A stretch of 64,000 nucleotides of DNA from NCBI RefSeq assembly GCF_905163445.1, contig NC_053189.1:12418001-12482000 (forward strand), read 5' to 3'. This DNA is from Pararge aegeria. Taxonomy: Eukaryota; Arthropoda; Insecta; Lepidoptera; Nymphalidae. Each line of letters starts with the position of its first letter. The first letter of the stretch is position 1. The notes below the pieces were generated by a model. It was not told the DNA's origin. It did no database searches and worked only from the letters and a program-made list of their open reading frames with translations. Of this stretch, positions 23,911-36,446 are shown piece after piece. A program made the translations under genes and the position numbers.

Positions 23911-24305
23911 GCTACAAGTGCACATATTAGTTCCTTTTTTTTTACATAAAGACTCGCGCTTAACTGCTATCACACCTCCTGGTAAGTAAGTGATGATGTA
24001 GCCTAAGGTGTAACACGCTTAGTATATAAGAATAATATGAATTGATAAAACCCATGCGCTATGGTGGTTCAGGACCGATAAGGTACTCCAGATCTTCTCG
24101 GAGGAAGCAAATCGCTTCTAACGTGTCCATGCGTTATTAATCTGGATAAGGTGCAGATAAAGTGAAGGAAGTATGTGCCTACTAGATCAAAGACAGCACC
24201 GGGCAGGCAATCTTTTGAAGTCTTAAGATACATAAACAGTTTTTTTAATTTAGCTTTTACGTTTTTTACAAATTCCGTGGGAAACGTATATTTCGGCCGA
24301 AGCGA

Positions 24306-24566
24306 CGGCTGATTGGCGCAGTGGGCAGCGACTCCAATTCTGAGTCCAACGCCGTGGGTTCGATTCCCGCAACTGGACAATTTATTTGTGTGATGTGGAT
24401 GAATGTTTTTCAGTGTCTGGGTATTTATTTGTATAAAATAAGTATGTATGTAAATTATTCATAAAAATATTCATCCGTCATCTCAGTACCCATAATACAA
24501 GCTACGCTTACTTGGTGGCTAAATGGCGATGTGTGTATTGTCATAGTATATTTATTATTATTATTT
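24306..24566 (+). repeat. SINE-A, full length
   Basis: Intact head with box A-like 'tggcgcagtgggcagcg' and box B-like 'gggttcgattcccg'. The complete body and a TTATTATTATT tail follow. The 3' block reads ggctaaatggcgatg (one change). Confidence 0.88.
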
Positions 24567-24567
24567 C

Positions 24568-24715
24568 CTGGAATAAAAAGTAGCCTATATTACTCTTCGT
24601 CCTTTTAACTAACTTTATGCAAAATATCAAGCTGATTGGTAGCTTAGTTAGCGCGTATAGGAAAGATAAACAAACAAACAAACACTATTAGTTTAATAGA
24701 AAATTCAATATAATA
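24568..24715 (-). repeat. TACTAATATTATAAATG-type repeat, partial
   Basis: 'ggaataaaaagtagcctatattactc', 'atgcaaaatatcaagctgattgg' and 'aaacaaacaaacac' match the reversed body of the dispersed repeat. It sits directly behind a SINE-A, as does the copy at 26.96 kb. Confidence 0.65.
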
Positions 24716-26688
24716 TTTATACGATAGAATATTGAAGTCGGTACCAGACTATAACGTATAATAAAAATTGTTACAATCAACTTCCTACTGTGTTAAACAA
24801 CAACAAGCAATAATGACCATAATATCGTTTGTAAAAGAGGCAATTTTCCGATGCATTGATTGTGTTCTGAAAAATATTATGCATTTTCCCGCAAAACAAA
24901 AGCCATTGAGACGACTACCTGTAAAACCTCGTCTATTATGCATAGCCTTAGTCGCTCAGAGTAAAGTAAGCGCGAAATTGTTTTCAATATAATACCTGAG
25001 GATATTGTTACTTTAAATAAAAGTTTAGTTTTATAGATATACTAACCAAGGTAACTAGTTAGTTCGATGGAAGAGGATTCGAAAAAATCCTTATTGCTAG
25101 GCTAAAAAAGCCTTACGTGACTATGTTACATCAATAAACATAAAGATAAGAATATTAAAGTAAAAATCAAAAGTTTTGGTACACTTCCTTCCGAGAAAGT
25201 CGGGTGAGAAGAACTCTCTTAACTCCATAAGGCTGCAATTCATCAGAGATGAACAAGGAGATGCATATCGACTCAGCCTAACTTTATCTCTCTTAATCTG
25301 CCTAGCTTACGGATCACTGATGAAAAAGCCTAAAATCCAAACCCTAAAACGTCGATTAACAATGTCTCTAAATATTTTCTAACAAGTTGTTCAGTTTGTT
25401 AGGCAGAGCTATTTTTGGCAGAAACTGGCCATCAGGGTCCGACATCGTCCGCGAATGGCACTTCAATTAAGTGTAATGAGCCTGCCAGTACTCTTACCTA
25501 CCCATTTGTGTAGTACCTACCTATAATAATATAGAAATATTCTCTTAGCTTTTGATGTTAGCCTGGTACCTTTTTAATCATACGTACGTATACTTATTAT
25601 TTAGCCTATTGTGTTAAGGGTTTCGTCGTTCTAATGGGAAGCCGTAATAATTTTGTTGTTATAAAACTCACTCTCTCTATTTGCCAATGCTGTAATTTAA
25701 CACAGATAAAATACACTGTTTACCCCATTATAACTATTATGATTTATGATGTGTAGCAAAAAAAATTAGAGTCCCTCGAGAACATAAGTAATGATAAGTA
25801 GAGATACAAAATAATTATCACGTATCCCCGGACCTTGTTGATTGATATTTCTTAGTAGCTATACCTTCTAATGTTTATTTCAAAACATTAGCGCTAATGT
25901 ATCTGTGGTCGTTTGTCGATATCCGAGTTGAAGACCGTCCTCCCTCTTAGTATTTCATCACTATACTGTATATGCGAGAAAATACTTAAGTATATAGCAT
26001 AATATGCGATTATCTACAAAATTATAAAAAAAATATATATGGAGTTTCTAGAATCAGCCTGGTATGTCGCTCATTGTATGACGTATAATATGTAAAAGCG
26101 TCTTTCAATATTTTGAAATTTTGAGATAGGTAGGTACCTAATAATTTATTGAAGGCATAATTTTAATAGAGGTTAACTCCTACATTCCTAGTAAAAAAAC
26201 GGAAGTTCATATTATCCTATTGCAGTCTGATTTTCTCTTTTTGTCATTTAAAGCAAGGCTGTTGATTTATAAGAGATCCTACTTAGTTATCTTGATTTCA
26301 ATGAGATAATATGTCGCAAACTTGTTTATATTTACTTGGATATATTGACAGAATTTATGATAACCTTTATACACCTAACTAGGTACTCATACCATACATC
26401 CTTGGAATAGATTATTCTAATCACCAATATTCAAAGCGGAAGCGTGAGCCTAACGCGTTTTGTAAAGGATTCAAATCATATTTTAGAGGAGGCGGCCATT
26501 AGGGTCGATTAGAGGGACCATAAAGGATCCATTAAAAGTGACGCGTATCATAAGTCCAGTCGCATTTGGCAACTGTATTGTGATCCCGATACGTCGAACA
26601 AACGCGTAATAATGATGGCCAAGTATATTCTGATTACGGTCAACGGCATTTGAACCCATTATTGAGGGCATTATATTGATTTATCATG
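24716..26688. other. AT-rich non-coding stretch
   Basis: No gene recognised. Short plus-strand ORFs at 24768-24992 and 25176-25382 are unremarkable. A GC-richer patch lies at 26430-26660. Confidence 0.4.
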
Positions 26689-26957
26689 TCGGCCGATTGG
26701 CGCAGTGGCCAGTAACCCTGTTTTCTGAGTCCAAGGCCGTGGATTCGATTCCCACAATTGGAAAATGTTTGTGTGATAAACATGAATATTTTTCAGTGTT
26801 TGGGTTTTTATCGGTAGGAATATTATAAGCATTGATATTAATGTACGTTGTTCATAAATTATTCATCAGTTATCTTGGTACCCATAAGACAAGCTATTTT
26901 GGGGCTAGATGGCGGAGTGTGTATTGTCGTAATATACTGATTTTATTTTTTTATTTA
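26689..26957 (+). repeat. SINE-A, full length
   Basis: Head 'tcggccgattggcgcagtgg', box B 'ggattcgattccc', body to 'ggggctagatggcgga' and a T-rich tail. A few small indels in the middle. Confidence 0.88.
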
Positions 26958-26959
26958 CT

Positions 26960-27186
26960 AATTTGCTAGATGTTGTCCACGTTCTTCGTCAACCTTTATT
27001 ACTATTTTTTCAAATCGCGCGGAAACCGTTTGTTTTCGTGGGATAAAACGTAGTAAACCCGTGTTACTGCACGTCCTTTAACTAGCTCTATGCCAAAAAT
27101 CAAGTAAGTCGGTTGCTTAGGCTAGAGCGTGAAGGAAAGACAAATAAACAAATAGACACTTTCGCATTCAAAATAGTAGTAAACAT
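26960..27186 (-). repeat. TACTAATATTATAAATG-type repeat, near complete
   Basis: 'atttgctagatgttgtccacg' is the reversed 3' end. 'tcaacctttattactattttttcaaatcgcgcgg', 'gggataaaacgtag' and 'ctttcgcattc' follow in the expected reversed order. Confidence 0.65.
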
Positions 27187-28040
27187 TAAATTATAATCTA
27201 TTAAATTTGATATTTTTATTTAAAATTACTGGCAAATTATTCAAGGATTTTTGTTGCAAAATTATAATGAATGAGAACGTTTGTAATTAGTATGCAAATT
27301 TTTATTCTAACTTATCTGAACTATTTGGATGGAAGTGTAACTAAGTAAAATAATATATTATAAGATTTTATTCTCAGTTCAATGATAAAAAATAGTTGAA
27401 ATGGTAAATATACCTAAGATAGGTAGATAATTCCAAAACCTGACATTTTGTTATATTGCTTCAGAAACTAGGTATTTTTATTTTTAAAATAGACAGATTA
27501 TATAGATTAATAGTATTTTTTAAATAATTTATATCGTATATTTAATAAACATAAAATATAGCATGGTTGTTTATAATAAGCCTATTTATAATATAAATTA
27601 TTGTTCGCGTCCATTGACCTTTTATAAAACAAGTTGATGTTATAAGAAGTTGTGTTGAAAAAAGAATCTTATAAATCATGTATTTAATAGGTAGTAATCT
27701 AAGCATTTTAAAGCGAGGTTTATTCCTTTCTTAGGTTTAGTTGACGCAATACATTTCCTACATGTAAGGTATATTCAGAGATGTTGCCGGTACGTGAGCT
27801 GTCTTTCATGTGCTCTGTGCCTTGGACCTATTCTTCCAGATATATGTGCGAATAAAAGCAGACATTGAACTCGCATTAAAGCAAACATTGAAAAAGTCTC
27901 TTTATCTTGGTTTTTTTTTGTAAATGCATATAGATAAAATCCCGAATATTAATTGTTACCTACTTATTTTAAACTGAATCGTTTTATTCTCAAAGTTAAA
28001 TTTTTTGTCCACTCGCCTGCTTATATGCCTTAGGAATACC

Positions 28041-28089
<49 letters not shown>

Positions 28090-28224
28090 GTATATAGGTA
28101 GTGCAGTAGTTAATTAGTTTTAATAATCTTGTTAAATTTTAGATTAGGATGTTTTATAATACCAAGTATCTGGTTACCACCAGATTATTAAATTCATATG
28201 TATGTATTATATGTAATCAGTGCC
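27187..28224. other. AT-rich non-coding stretch with (TA)n
   Basis: Very AT-rich. A TA dinucleotide microsatellite with a few interruptions spans about 28044-28098. No gene. Confidence 0.6.
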
Positions 28225-28225
28225 G

Positions 28226-28465
28226 GATATTTTTTTTTATTCGCCTCCAAGTTAGCCCTTGACTGCAATCTCAGCTGGTGGTAAGTGATAATGCAGTCTA
28301 AAATGGTAGCGAGCCAACCTGTTAAGGAGTACCTACCTACCTATCGCATTTGTATTAAACCAGACCAGACCAGAGGAAATTCAGAAATTATAAATTCCCA
28401 AATTGCCCCTCCTTGGAATTAAATAAGGGACATCTAACGTAACCTCACCGCTGGGCCAGAGAGCA
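28226..28465 (-). repeat. SINE-C, near full length
   Basis: On the minus strand: a degenerate head near 28440, 'aaggaggggcaatttggg', 'aatttataatttctgaatttcctctggtctgg', 'ttggctcgctaccattttagactgcat', and 'gggctaacttgg' at the tail. It is the best reverse-strand SINE-C copy. Confidence 0.75.
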
Positions 28466-28607
28466 AGATTAGCAAATCTTACAGGAACGGTGCCTAGTAG
28501 TCTATCTATCAGTAAGGTATTATTACCAACCAACACATTGAAATACGAAGTAGATAACAAGTTATTCTAAAAGCAAGCGTTGGCTTCAAGCAATCCTCTC
28601 ACAGGGA

Positions 28608-28831
28608 AGCCTCTTCAGTGGAATACATAGAGGCTGTACACAGGGTAAGCAGATCATGTAAAATGAATAAAATCTCCAGTAGGTACGAGTTATAAAAAAC
28701 TTAAGGATGGGCATTGTATGAGTTATAAAACGCCTACCCTTATGTATTTATAACTCGTACTGGAGATTTTCTTCATTATATTACATCTGCATACCCTGTG
28801 AATAGCCTCTATGTACGCCACTGAGCCTCTT
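28608..28831. mobile_element. hAT-type MITE with 8-bp target duplication
   Basis: The element (28616-28823, 208 bp) begins CAGTGG and ends CCACTG. It is flanked on both sides by the identical octamer AGCCTCTT (28608-28615 and 28824-28831). Short CAGTGG-type termini and an 8-bp target duplication are hallmarks of the hAT superfamily. The interior is an almost complete palindrome ('gcagatcatgtaaaatgaa...' against 'ttcattatattacatctgc'). It carries no transposase. Confidence 0.88.
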
Positions 28832-30635
28832 AATATATTGTTTTCAATAACCCGAATCATTACAACAGTAAAGAGCTATTTTATTTTAATACCTAATACA
28901 AATGAAGCCCTTTGCGAATTTTCTACAGGAACCGAGCTAGGTGAGTCCTGCATTAGATGTAGCTAAATCAAATCTTCACTTCTCTGACTTCTATTAAGGT
29001 TCAATACAAAGTTCATAACAGGAAGCAGAATGGTGCTACCGATAGAGGCCAGTCAAAATAGGCGATAATTATGAAATGTGGCGCCGATTGTCGCTCCATT
29101 AGGCGGCTTTGTGGCCCTGGACACTACGTGCGCTTCTAGATATGCAAATGTTATACGTGAAAATTATTTACTTACGAGTTATGTTATCTGCCTACCCGTC
29201 ATTTGTACCTCGCAGCTACTAAGATATTTTAGGCGGAGGTACGACGGTTGACTCCATAAAGGGTCGGTTTAAATAATACGTTCATATTTCTATTTGCTAC
29301 TTACATGTAAAATAAGTAGTTAAACATTAGGTATATTAAGTAGCGGCTCTAGTTTTTTTGGCGGATGGTATGAACTTTTTTATGTAAGGATAATGTGTAA
29401 TATATTCTTTAAGAAATAAACATAATAATAACTAACTTTAATCATGTCACAAACTGTAAAATAGTAAAAAGAATTTATAAGATGTTTCAGTTTCTAGCTA
29501 TATTATATAAAAAAGTAGAAACTTACCTATGTTCAGGATTTCAACATAGAGCTGAGAGTAGGAACTCCATCTGACCATCTCCACGCAATTGAAGGGATTC
29601 AATAAACTTTTTTTCGAATAATTTCATATAATATCTACATATAGCTTATTTTTGAAGCTTGTGAGTAGTATAAAAGAAGGAAATCATAAAACGGTACTGC
29701 ACACCACCAACAAAAATCTTAAACTGCAATAAAAAGTGCCTATTAAACTTTCTTGCAAAAATATTTTGCAATTGTTGCAATGCCCATAACTCACCTGTAA
29801 ACATCTATGACAAAACATTCATAACAAATAATTATTAGTCGCATTGTGCAAACTTCGGGCCAACAATGGGAGAAAGACTTTCTTTATCGACGCCTAAGGT
29901 GTAATTATAGTCTAAGCTTTGTTTTTTAACAGTCTTAATAGCCCGGAACACCTTTTAGCGTTGTAACGCTTAAAGCAAGGTACTTTTTAGTGGTTTACGG
30001 TGCAATAAAATTGTACGGACAAGGCCAAACATTGCGGGATTCCTACAATTTATGCTCAACGCATTAAAAAGGTGTTTTAAATAACCTTTCACAAATATAA
30101 CGCTATTATGCCGCTTTTCAAGGACACCCTTCCCATTGCGCAAGTTAACCCATTTAAAAACTTGCCTCAAAACGTTGGGATTCTTTGTTCGAGCCGTAAG
30201 GGTTATTTTATGTTTTCTAACAAAAAGTTTTTAGGTTTTTTAAGGCGCTGGGCATCTTCTGCGAACGCGGCGCGATACAAAAGATTAAACCGTTTTGTTT
30301 TCCTGTTTTCTTTGTTTTATTTTTAAGATAAATATACGTTTAAGGCTATTGTGTTAGAAGAGAAGCTTGTAGTGAGAAATTTAGTCACGAAAAAATCCTT
30401 CAAGTGTACACTCGGTTACCTACACATCGTGGATAATATTAGATTCACTGTTAGCTATCATTGAAACAAAGATGTCATTGAATTTTGTGTAGTGTTATAA
30501 AAAGTTTGGACTGATTAAAATAAAAAACTAGTGGTAAGAAACAATCAAAACACCATAATAAGGACTCCGTAAATAGAAACAGGTATGAAACCTCCTTATG
30601 TAATGAGATGAAAATAATTTATAGATAGGTAGGGA
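28832..30635. other. Non-coding; unique blocks at 29030-29280 and 29960-30330
   Basis: 29030-29280 is unique, contains the perfect octamer ATGCAAAT (29142-29149) and is GC-richer. 29960-30330 is also non-repetitive, with overlapping short ORFs on both strands that I do not call. Both are candidate regulatory DNA. Confidence 0.35.
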
Positions 30636-30639
30636 ACTC

Positions 30640-30866
30640 GGATTATGTTGCTCCGCTTTCATCTCTCACAAGATAGAAAAATGAATGTTAAAATGAAAAA
30701 TGTAAATTGTTGATGTTGGAAAAAAGCAACTGCAGAGTTTCTTGCCGGCTTCTTCTCGGTAGAATCTGCCTTCCGAACCCGCGGTAGAGTCACTACAAAC
30801 AGACAGACTTGACGTTTGCTTACGGATATTAGGCCTACTTGAAATTAATGAATTTTGATTATTTTT
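30640..30866 (+). repeat. CR1/Jockey-type LINE 3' tail
   Basis: 'tccgctttcatctctcacaagatag', 'tgttgatgttggaaaa', 'agagtttcttgccggcttcttctcggtagaatctgccttccgaac', 'ggcctacttgaaattaatgaatttt'. It is the longest well-preserved tail outside the copies at 37-38 and 43 kb. Confidence 0.85.
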
Positions 30867-31139
30867 TGAATTTATGACTTCCTACCTTATACCTAATTCA
30901 TAGATAGAAGAAATCATAAAAGGCTAACTCACGCATTTATCCGTCATTTTGTCGCAGCCAATTTTTTCTAAATAAGTACATTCGATGGATATAGTTGAAA
31001 ACCAATCACAAAAACAAGATTTTAATAAAAATCCATGATTTTTAAAATAATTTATATATACCAATGTAAATGAGCCTCCTGATTAACCAAACTATATATA
31101 GTTTATATATAGCAGTTAATTAATCATCCCACTAAATGA
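30867..31139. other. AT-rich non-coding stretch
   Basis: Nothing recognised. Confidence 0.4.
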
Positions 31140-31179
31140 GTAAGAAAGATACAACAATAATTTGTTGTATTTTTCTTAC
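31140..31179. repeat. 18-bp inverted repeat
   Basis: GTAAGAAAGATACAACAA (31140-31157) pairs with TTGTTGTATTTTTCTTAC (31162-31179) with one mismatch across TAAT. A tight fold-back of unknown origin. Confidence 0.7.
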
Positions 31180-31269
31180 TTATCTACATTTGCCTGAAAT
31201 AAAAGCATTTTCATTAGAATTATTATTACATATAAATACCAACGAAAATTTTTAGTAAGTACTTAATGA

Positions 31270-31316
31270 TGGGCCCAACAGGATGCGGATAATATATCCA
31301 CATCCTGTTGGGCCCA
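31270..31316. repeat. 22-bp inverted repeat with 3-nt loop
   Basis: Arms 31270-31291 (starting TGGGCCCAACAGG) and 31295-31316 (ending CCTGTTGGGCCCA) pair with a single mismatch and only ATA between them. The arm is strikingly GC-rich against AT-rich surroundings. A further partial repeat 'gatgcccagcggatgggc' follows. Confidence 0.8.
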
Positions 31317-33424
31317 GATGCCCAGCGGATGGGCAATAATTTTAATAATTAATTAATTAACTTTATAACGAATTTATAACTATCAAAAATACTTAGTGTA
31401 AATACATCTAATTAACGAATTTTGTCAACTGAAAACCTTGCTAACTATCAAAAACAATGTTCAGGTGATTAAAACAATGTTTTACCTCTCTATAGAACAA
31501 ATTTTGGACCAAACTAACTTCAATATACCTAACAAACCTTGATAAGTATAACCAAAACTTGACATACCTAGGTAGGTAGGTACCTAACCAATATTTACTT
31601 GTTCCCTTTCGATTTGTTATTTGTTATAAAATAATGTTTTAAATAATAATCAGATCTATCAATTTTAAATAACCTAACATATTTGTAGAAACATTTCGAA
31701 ATTGTTGGATAAAGGTGGAATTTCCAATTTTCAGTTTCAGCAATTAGCAAGAATTTATCTATAACCACCAAAATTCGAGTATCTAATAATATTAGCATAA
31801 TATATCCTTTCTATATTCATAGAAGATCAAGACAAGAAAGGCACCAAGCTAACGTCATAGGAGACAAGATGGCTGCATTCCAAAGTACATCTCCCTTATT
31901 TCCTTATGTGCACCTTATTGTCTTACGAATACGGGTTATAAGAGATCCGTATGGGATATCAGTAGCAGTAACTCAAGTCGTGTCCTGAGATACCGGCCCC
32001 CGCGCCCTCCCACCCAAACTTTATACCACATAACTCACAATCGAATAAATTATTGCTATCTTAGTCTTTAAATTATTGCCGTCTTGTTCTCGCTCCAGCT
32101 TTTTCTAGTCACGGTGATACCTATTTATAGAGGAATGAACGCATTAATCGATCCGCGATAAATGATTTATTGCGCACCGATGCTGTTTTATTTATTTAAA
32201 AGATTTAAACGTGCAAGAAAGTGTTGTGATACTTTATGGCACGATAAATAATTTGCTTGGATCTTGGATAGTAGGTAAACAGGCGATTTTAGTTTATGTA
32301 GCTTCTTAGCTAATACAGTCCCATACCTACCTATTTATATTGTATACCTCGTACCGACATATTAAATACTGCCGAAGATAAATGGTTTAACAATAGGTCT
32401 AACCTCGTTAAAAAAAGTAAGATAAGAGACAAATTTAGGTCTCTATAGTTTCAGCCCTCATACCTAGGTCTGGAGTAGATATCCTATTAGATGGAATTTC
32501 CTATAGGTATCTTTTAACGACTTTTAAAATATTTTAGCTGCAGCTAGGTATATTATAGCAGACGCAGGGGTCAGCGCCAGCGTCTTATACCTACATTCAC
32601 AACAATTCATCCCACTTAGCTTTACATCTTAAGAACCTGTACTTAAAGTAGGTATACCATGCCAATATTATGTATGAAATAAAATTATTTGTATTTATGT
32701 ATGTAAGTAAGTAATTCATACATAATTGTATTATATACCATACCTACTTATATTCCCAACTTTATATCATTCAATCACACGCATCCGAGCTAAGTGCTAA
32801 AGAGGCTTGAGTTTTTTTTTAAGCGTGAGTGGCCACAGACGATTCCAAAGAGTTTTTATCTCAACGTGATGTACACTCTGTCACGACTGTGGGATGAACG
32901 TGACTGAAATACAAGGCGATTTATTTCTGTTTTAAAAACACTGTTCTTAAATTACTTTTAAAATTGATACGCCCTTTCGGATATACAGTAACAACGATTA
33001 GATATCTCCCGTGTACGAGCTACAACGTAAAACGTCGTAAGTTTTCTCGGACAAAATAAACGTGGAGTGTAAAGAGGTTGTCTTATATTCGAACAACACG
33101 CTACAGAGTAAATATACCGTCAGTACGTCGCCCTACGGAGTCGTTAGGAATAGTTGTGACTCCGCGAGTTATAGTCGCCGTAAAAGGATGTATCTGCGTC
33201 GACAAGGGACGATAAAACTACAGACCCCGCGAAGTTTCAACACGGAAACTAGATTTGTTCGCGTGTAGATAGCTATCTTTGTTAGACGAAGGATACCTTC
33301 TCCTTATTTCTCTTTCATTAGAACCTAAATGTACTGATAAGGATTCTTTGCTCAACCTCAGTAGGTAAGTAGTTCTAGGCAGTACCTACCTATATCTAGC
33401 GAACATGTCATGAACATGAACATA
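31317..33424. other. Non-coding; unique block at 32800-33290
   Basis: 31317-32780 is AT-rich without recognised content. 32800-33290 is unique, mixed-composition DNA with many CG-containing short motifs. A 68-codon ORF in it (33062-33268) has no recognised homology. Candidate regulatory or non-coding-exon DNA. Confidence 0.35.
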
Positions 33425-33672
33425 ACGGCCGTCTGGCGCAGTGGGCTTGCTTGCTGCTTTCTGAGTCCAAGGCCGTGGGTTCGATTCCCACTACTGGAAA
33501 ATGTTTGTGTGATGAGCATGAATGTTTTTCAGTGTCTAGGTGTTTATTATAAGTATTTATGTATATTATTCATGAAAATATTCTTCATTCATCTTAGTAC
33601 CTATAACACAAGCTACGCTTACCATGGGGCTAGATGGCGATGTATGTAATGTCATAGTAGGTATATTGTTTA
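33425..33672 (+). repeat. SINE-A, near full length
   Basis: Head 'cggccgtctggcgcagtgggct' with a small deletion before 'tgctttctgagtccaaggccgtgggttcgattccc'. Complete 3' half including 'ggggctagatggcgatg'. Confidence 0.88.
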
Positions 33673-34900
33673 TTGATTAATTAATTTATTAATATCTATA
33701 TATATCTATATATAATATTATCATGTCACTGTAGTGTCATAATACTGTAGGTAGATGTAACATGTAGGATGTAGGTACTGTTCTTGAAGTAAAATGTACT
33801 TTTCATATGGTAAAACCACGGTTAGCCATCTTCTATGTAAAGTTTTAAAAATATAGTAGGTACCTACCTATATCTATAATCTAGCTCTTTTTTTTATTCA
33901 TAAGTAGCTATCTATCTAATACACTACATTATTAACGTCCGTTTTCTATAGACGTATTAATATTTTTTTGTATGAATAGGTATATTGTGTTTACCAAAGT
34001 AATCTTTTGAAATAGTGATTATTCAATTAAATAATTCACTGCGTCCCTTCAAGAATCAACAACGCAAATGTAAAGCAATCACATGCGCCGGAGCAGTTCA
34101 TTCAACGACACTTCAACTTCATTCAAAAGTCTCAATATTTAGACAAAGAAAACTGGTTTGTACTGTACCAATTATAAAGTTCATAATCCATTATCGAAAA
34201 ATTGTAGTTGTACTGTTTTATGTGGATCTAAACGCGGATTTATAAGACACTGAACGATGTGTAGAATATTGTTTTCGATCTTGACATTCATGTTTAATGT
34301 CTTTGTTGCGATGAGATTCCAGCGAGGAATTATTGAAACAATGTCGCTTGTCCCCTACTGCGGCTATTTAAGACCTAGAATTCGATTATATCTGTCGATG
34401 ATAATATTAGAATTCTAGGTTTACATCTCTATCTTATATCGGTTTTGTTTTGATATCCTTGGGAAAAAGTATGGGAAATATATTACTTGGGACTAAAGTG
34501 GCTGATGCGGTTACCACTATGGACCTAGAGCTAAAATGTATTTTATGACATAAATTTAAGTTTGGAGTGCTTAACAATTTAAATGACATACTAAGAACCT
34601 ACGGTCTAGGGCTCTAAAGTAAGTTATAATACCTTTGGGGTAAGTAGTTTTATTTGAATACGTAATTTATCTATTACCTTTAAGAAATAATAAGTATACC
34701 TAATACGTGTATGAAACTATTTATAATCGAATCGAATTTACAATCAATTAAAATCACGTGTAAATACTAGGTAGGCACAAAGATAAACAAGCCATAAATA
34801 ACAATACTATGCCTACCTATATCTAATATAGGAAAATCCTAGTAACCTAAAGCTATAAAAAGCCAAGTAAATATTCAACACAGCAATATTCTGACTACCA
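33673..34900. other. AT-rich non-coding stretch
   Basis: No gene seen. An 11-bp inverted repeat (ACCTAGAATTC...GAATTCTAGGT) flanks about 34372-34422. A 76-codon ORF at 34015-34245 is unsupported. Confidence 0.4.
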
Positions 34901-35345
34901 ATACTAAGACGTTTCACGTCTTATATGCAAAAGTGGGCACGTGAATCAAGTAATGTCGTAAAATAATGTTACCTAAACAAGTGGGAATGGAGAACGCGTC
35001 GTAAAACCTGTCCTATATGAACCGTAAGCGATAAATGATTAACTGTTAAATAATAAGCCGCCGCACACTCGTAAAACAAAGATTAACATACAGTTACGGT
35101 TGTAAATAGCCTATTACTTTGATTTTTACGACTAAATAATCGTAAAAGAACCCTGCCAATGCTGCCAAGTTTAGACGCGTGATAGAATACACTTGCTTAC
35201 GTAGAAGTTTATCTTCTCCCGAATTCGGGCGGGTTTTGATCGCGGACAATGCAAACGGGAGGCAGTTTTGATGCACTTTTATTTAACGACGCACTCGTAA
35301 CATAAAACGTTGAACGTCTCAACAACGGTTACGAGTCCATCAGAG
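34900..35345. promoter_or_regulatory. Candidate Hox-cluster enhancer: five TCGTAAAA sites
   Basis: The 8-mer TCGTAAAA or its complement occurs at 34956, 34999, 35069, 35124 (reverse) and 35140, five times in 192 bp. TTTTACGA is the core preferred by posterior Hox (Abd-B class) and is close to Caudal sites. The block also holds GATAAATGATTAAC and other homeodomain cores, is non-repetitive, and carries no convincing ORF. Lying about 29 kb upstream of Ubx, it could be a bxd-type regulatory element. Function is inferred. Confidence 0.45.
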
Positions 35346-36040
35346 GGAAAGGGACGGAATAAACTCCGTGGGGTCGGTCTTTTTCGTGGAAGTTAGATTA
35401 GTTAGTAGTTAGGTTAGTTAGATTTACAGGAGTTTATTTTAGTAACCCAGCTTACAAATTATAGTGAAGTGCTAAGAGGACCAAGCCACTGTCTGCATGT
35501 CACCTTCTCAGTTGTTAATTTATGCCAGCTCGAAAGTTTTGATAGATGTTTGTTACTCAATCACACCAGAACGTCTGAACAGATCTGAATGGAATCTAGC
35601 ACAGAGATAAATTATACTTAGTCTAGTAGGTACTCCAGGCAGCAACTAGTATAGTGCTTTGCTATTCTTTATTATTGAAGTTATCTCTACATGTGAACAA
35701 TAAATATAAGTTACAAACATAACGTTTCCATCTCTTAAAGTAAAAGACGTTTGTAGATTGAGATTTCATTCTCTCTCAATTAATAATACCTATTAAAATT
35801 AAAGAGTGTGTATTTCATATATTTTAAGAAGTACTTAATCTAGATTCTACTATTGCTTATTCACCTAAGATTCAACTCTTACCTATATACTTAGATATCT
35901 TAAAAGGACCTCAATGTCTACGTACAACGGAAGGTTCCGGCCGACCAAGTGCGGAGACAAGCCCAGAGAAAGAAAGAAGAAGAAAGAAGGACCTCAATGT
36001 AAGCATCATAAGAAGTAAAGTATTAATCAAAAGATGTCAA
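35346..36040. other. Non-coding stretch
   Basis: TTAG-rich short repeats at 35395-35420 and an AAGAAAGA tract at 35970-35990. No gene. Confidence 0.4.
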
Positions 36041-36041
36041 A

Positions 36042-36345
36042 ATCAACCCTGATCAAAAGGTAGGGCTGGCAATGCCTATACGTAGGTAGGCAACTTTATA
36101 AAGCTCACTTTATAGTTCCAAAGCCCATTTTGGTTTTTGTCCAAACCCAAACGCCCGGCCCGTTTGCGCTCTCAATTGCCCATCCTTATTAAATTTATAC
36201 TAGATACAGTTAAATTTCAGTTGTTTAATTACTCGGAATTTCGGGTGAGGCAAACCGCGAATGGCTACTGCGCTCGGGACACGGCCAAATGAAGTGGTCA
36301 CTGCTAAATATATACCTACCCACTGTAGTAGATATTGTAGGGTCT
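36042..36345 (+). repeat. Dispersed repeat E, contiguous copy
   Basis: 'atcaaccctgatcaaaaggtagggctggcaa', 'ctttataaagctcactttata', 'agatacagttaaatttcagttgttt' and 'gaggcaaaccg' are found again, in the same order but split by a LINE fragment, at 40998-41075 and 42068-42205. Two copies define the family within this window; its class is unknown. Confidence 0.65.
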
Positions 36346-36446
36346 TCTTTATTTGCCAAATTCTCAAGTGAGTGAATACCTAACAAAATTTCTACATAGG
36401 CATGTAGGTTAATTTTTTTGAATCTATTCCAGAAATTTTGCGATAA

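Noticed and set aside
24306..24380. tRNA gene
   Set aside because: Box A and box B are present but the sequence is the head of SINE-A, repeated in nine copies with a shared non-tRNA body. The same applies to the SINE-B and SINE-C heads.
28044..28098. CRISPR-like or structured repeat
   Set aside because: A plain TA dinucleotide microsatellite; no CRISPR array or spacer pattern occurs anywhere in the window.
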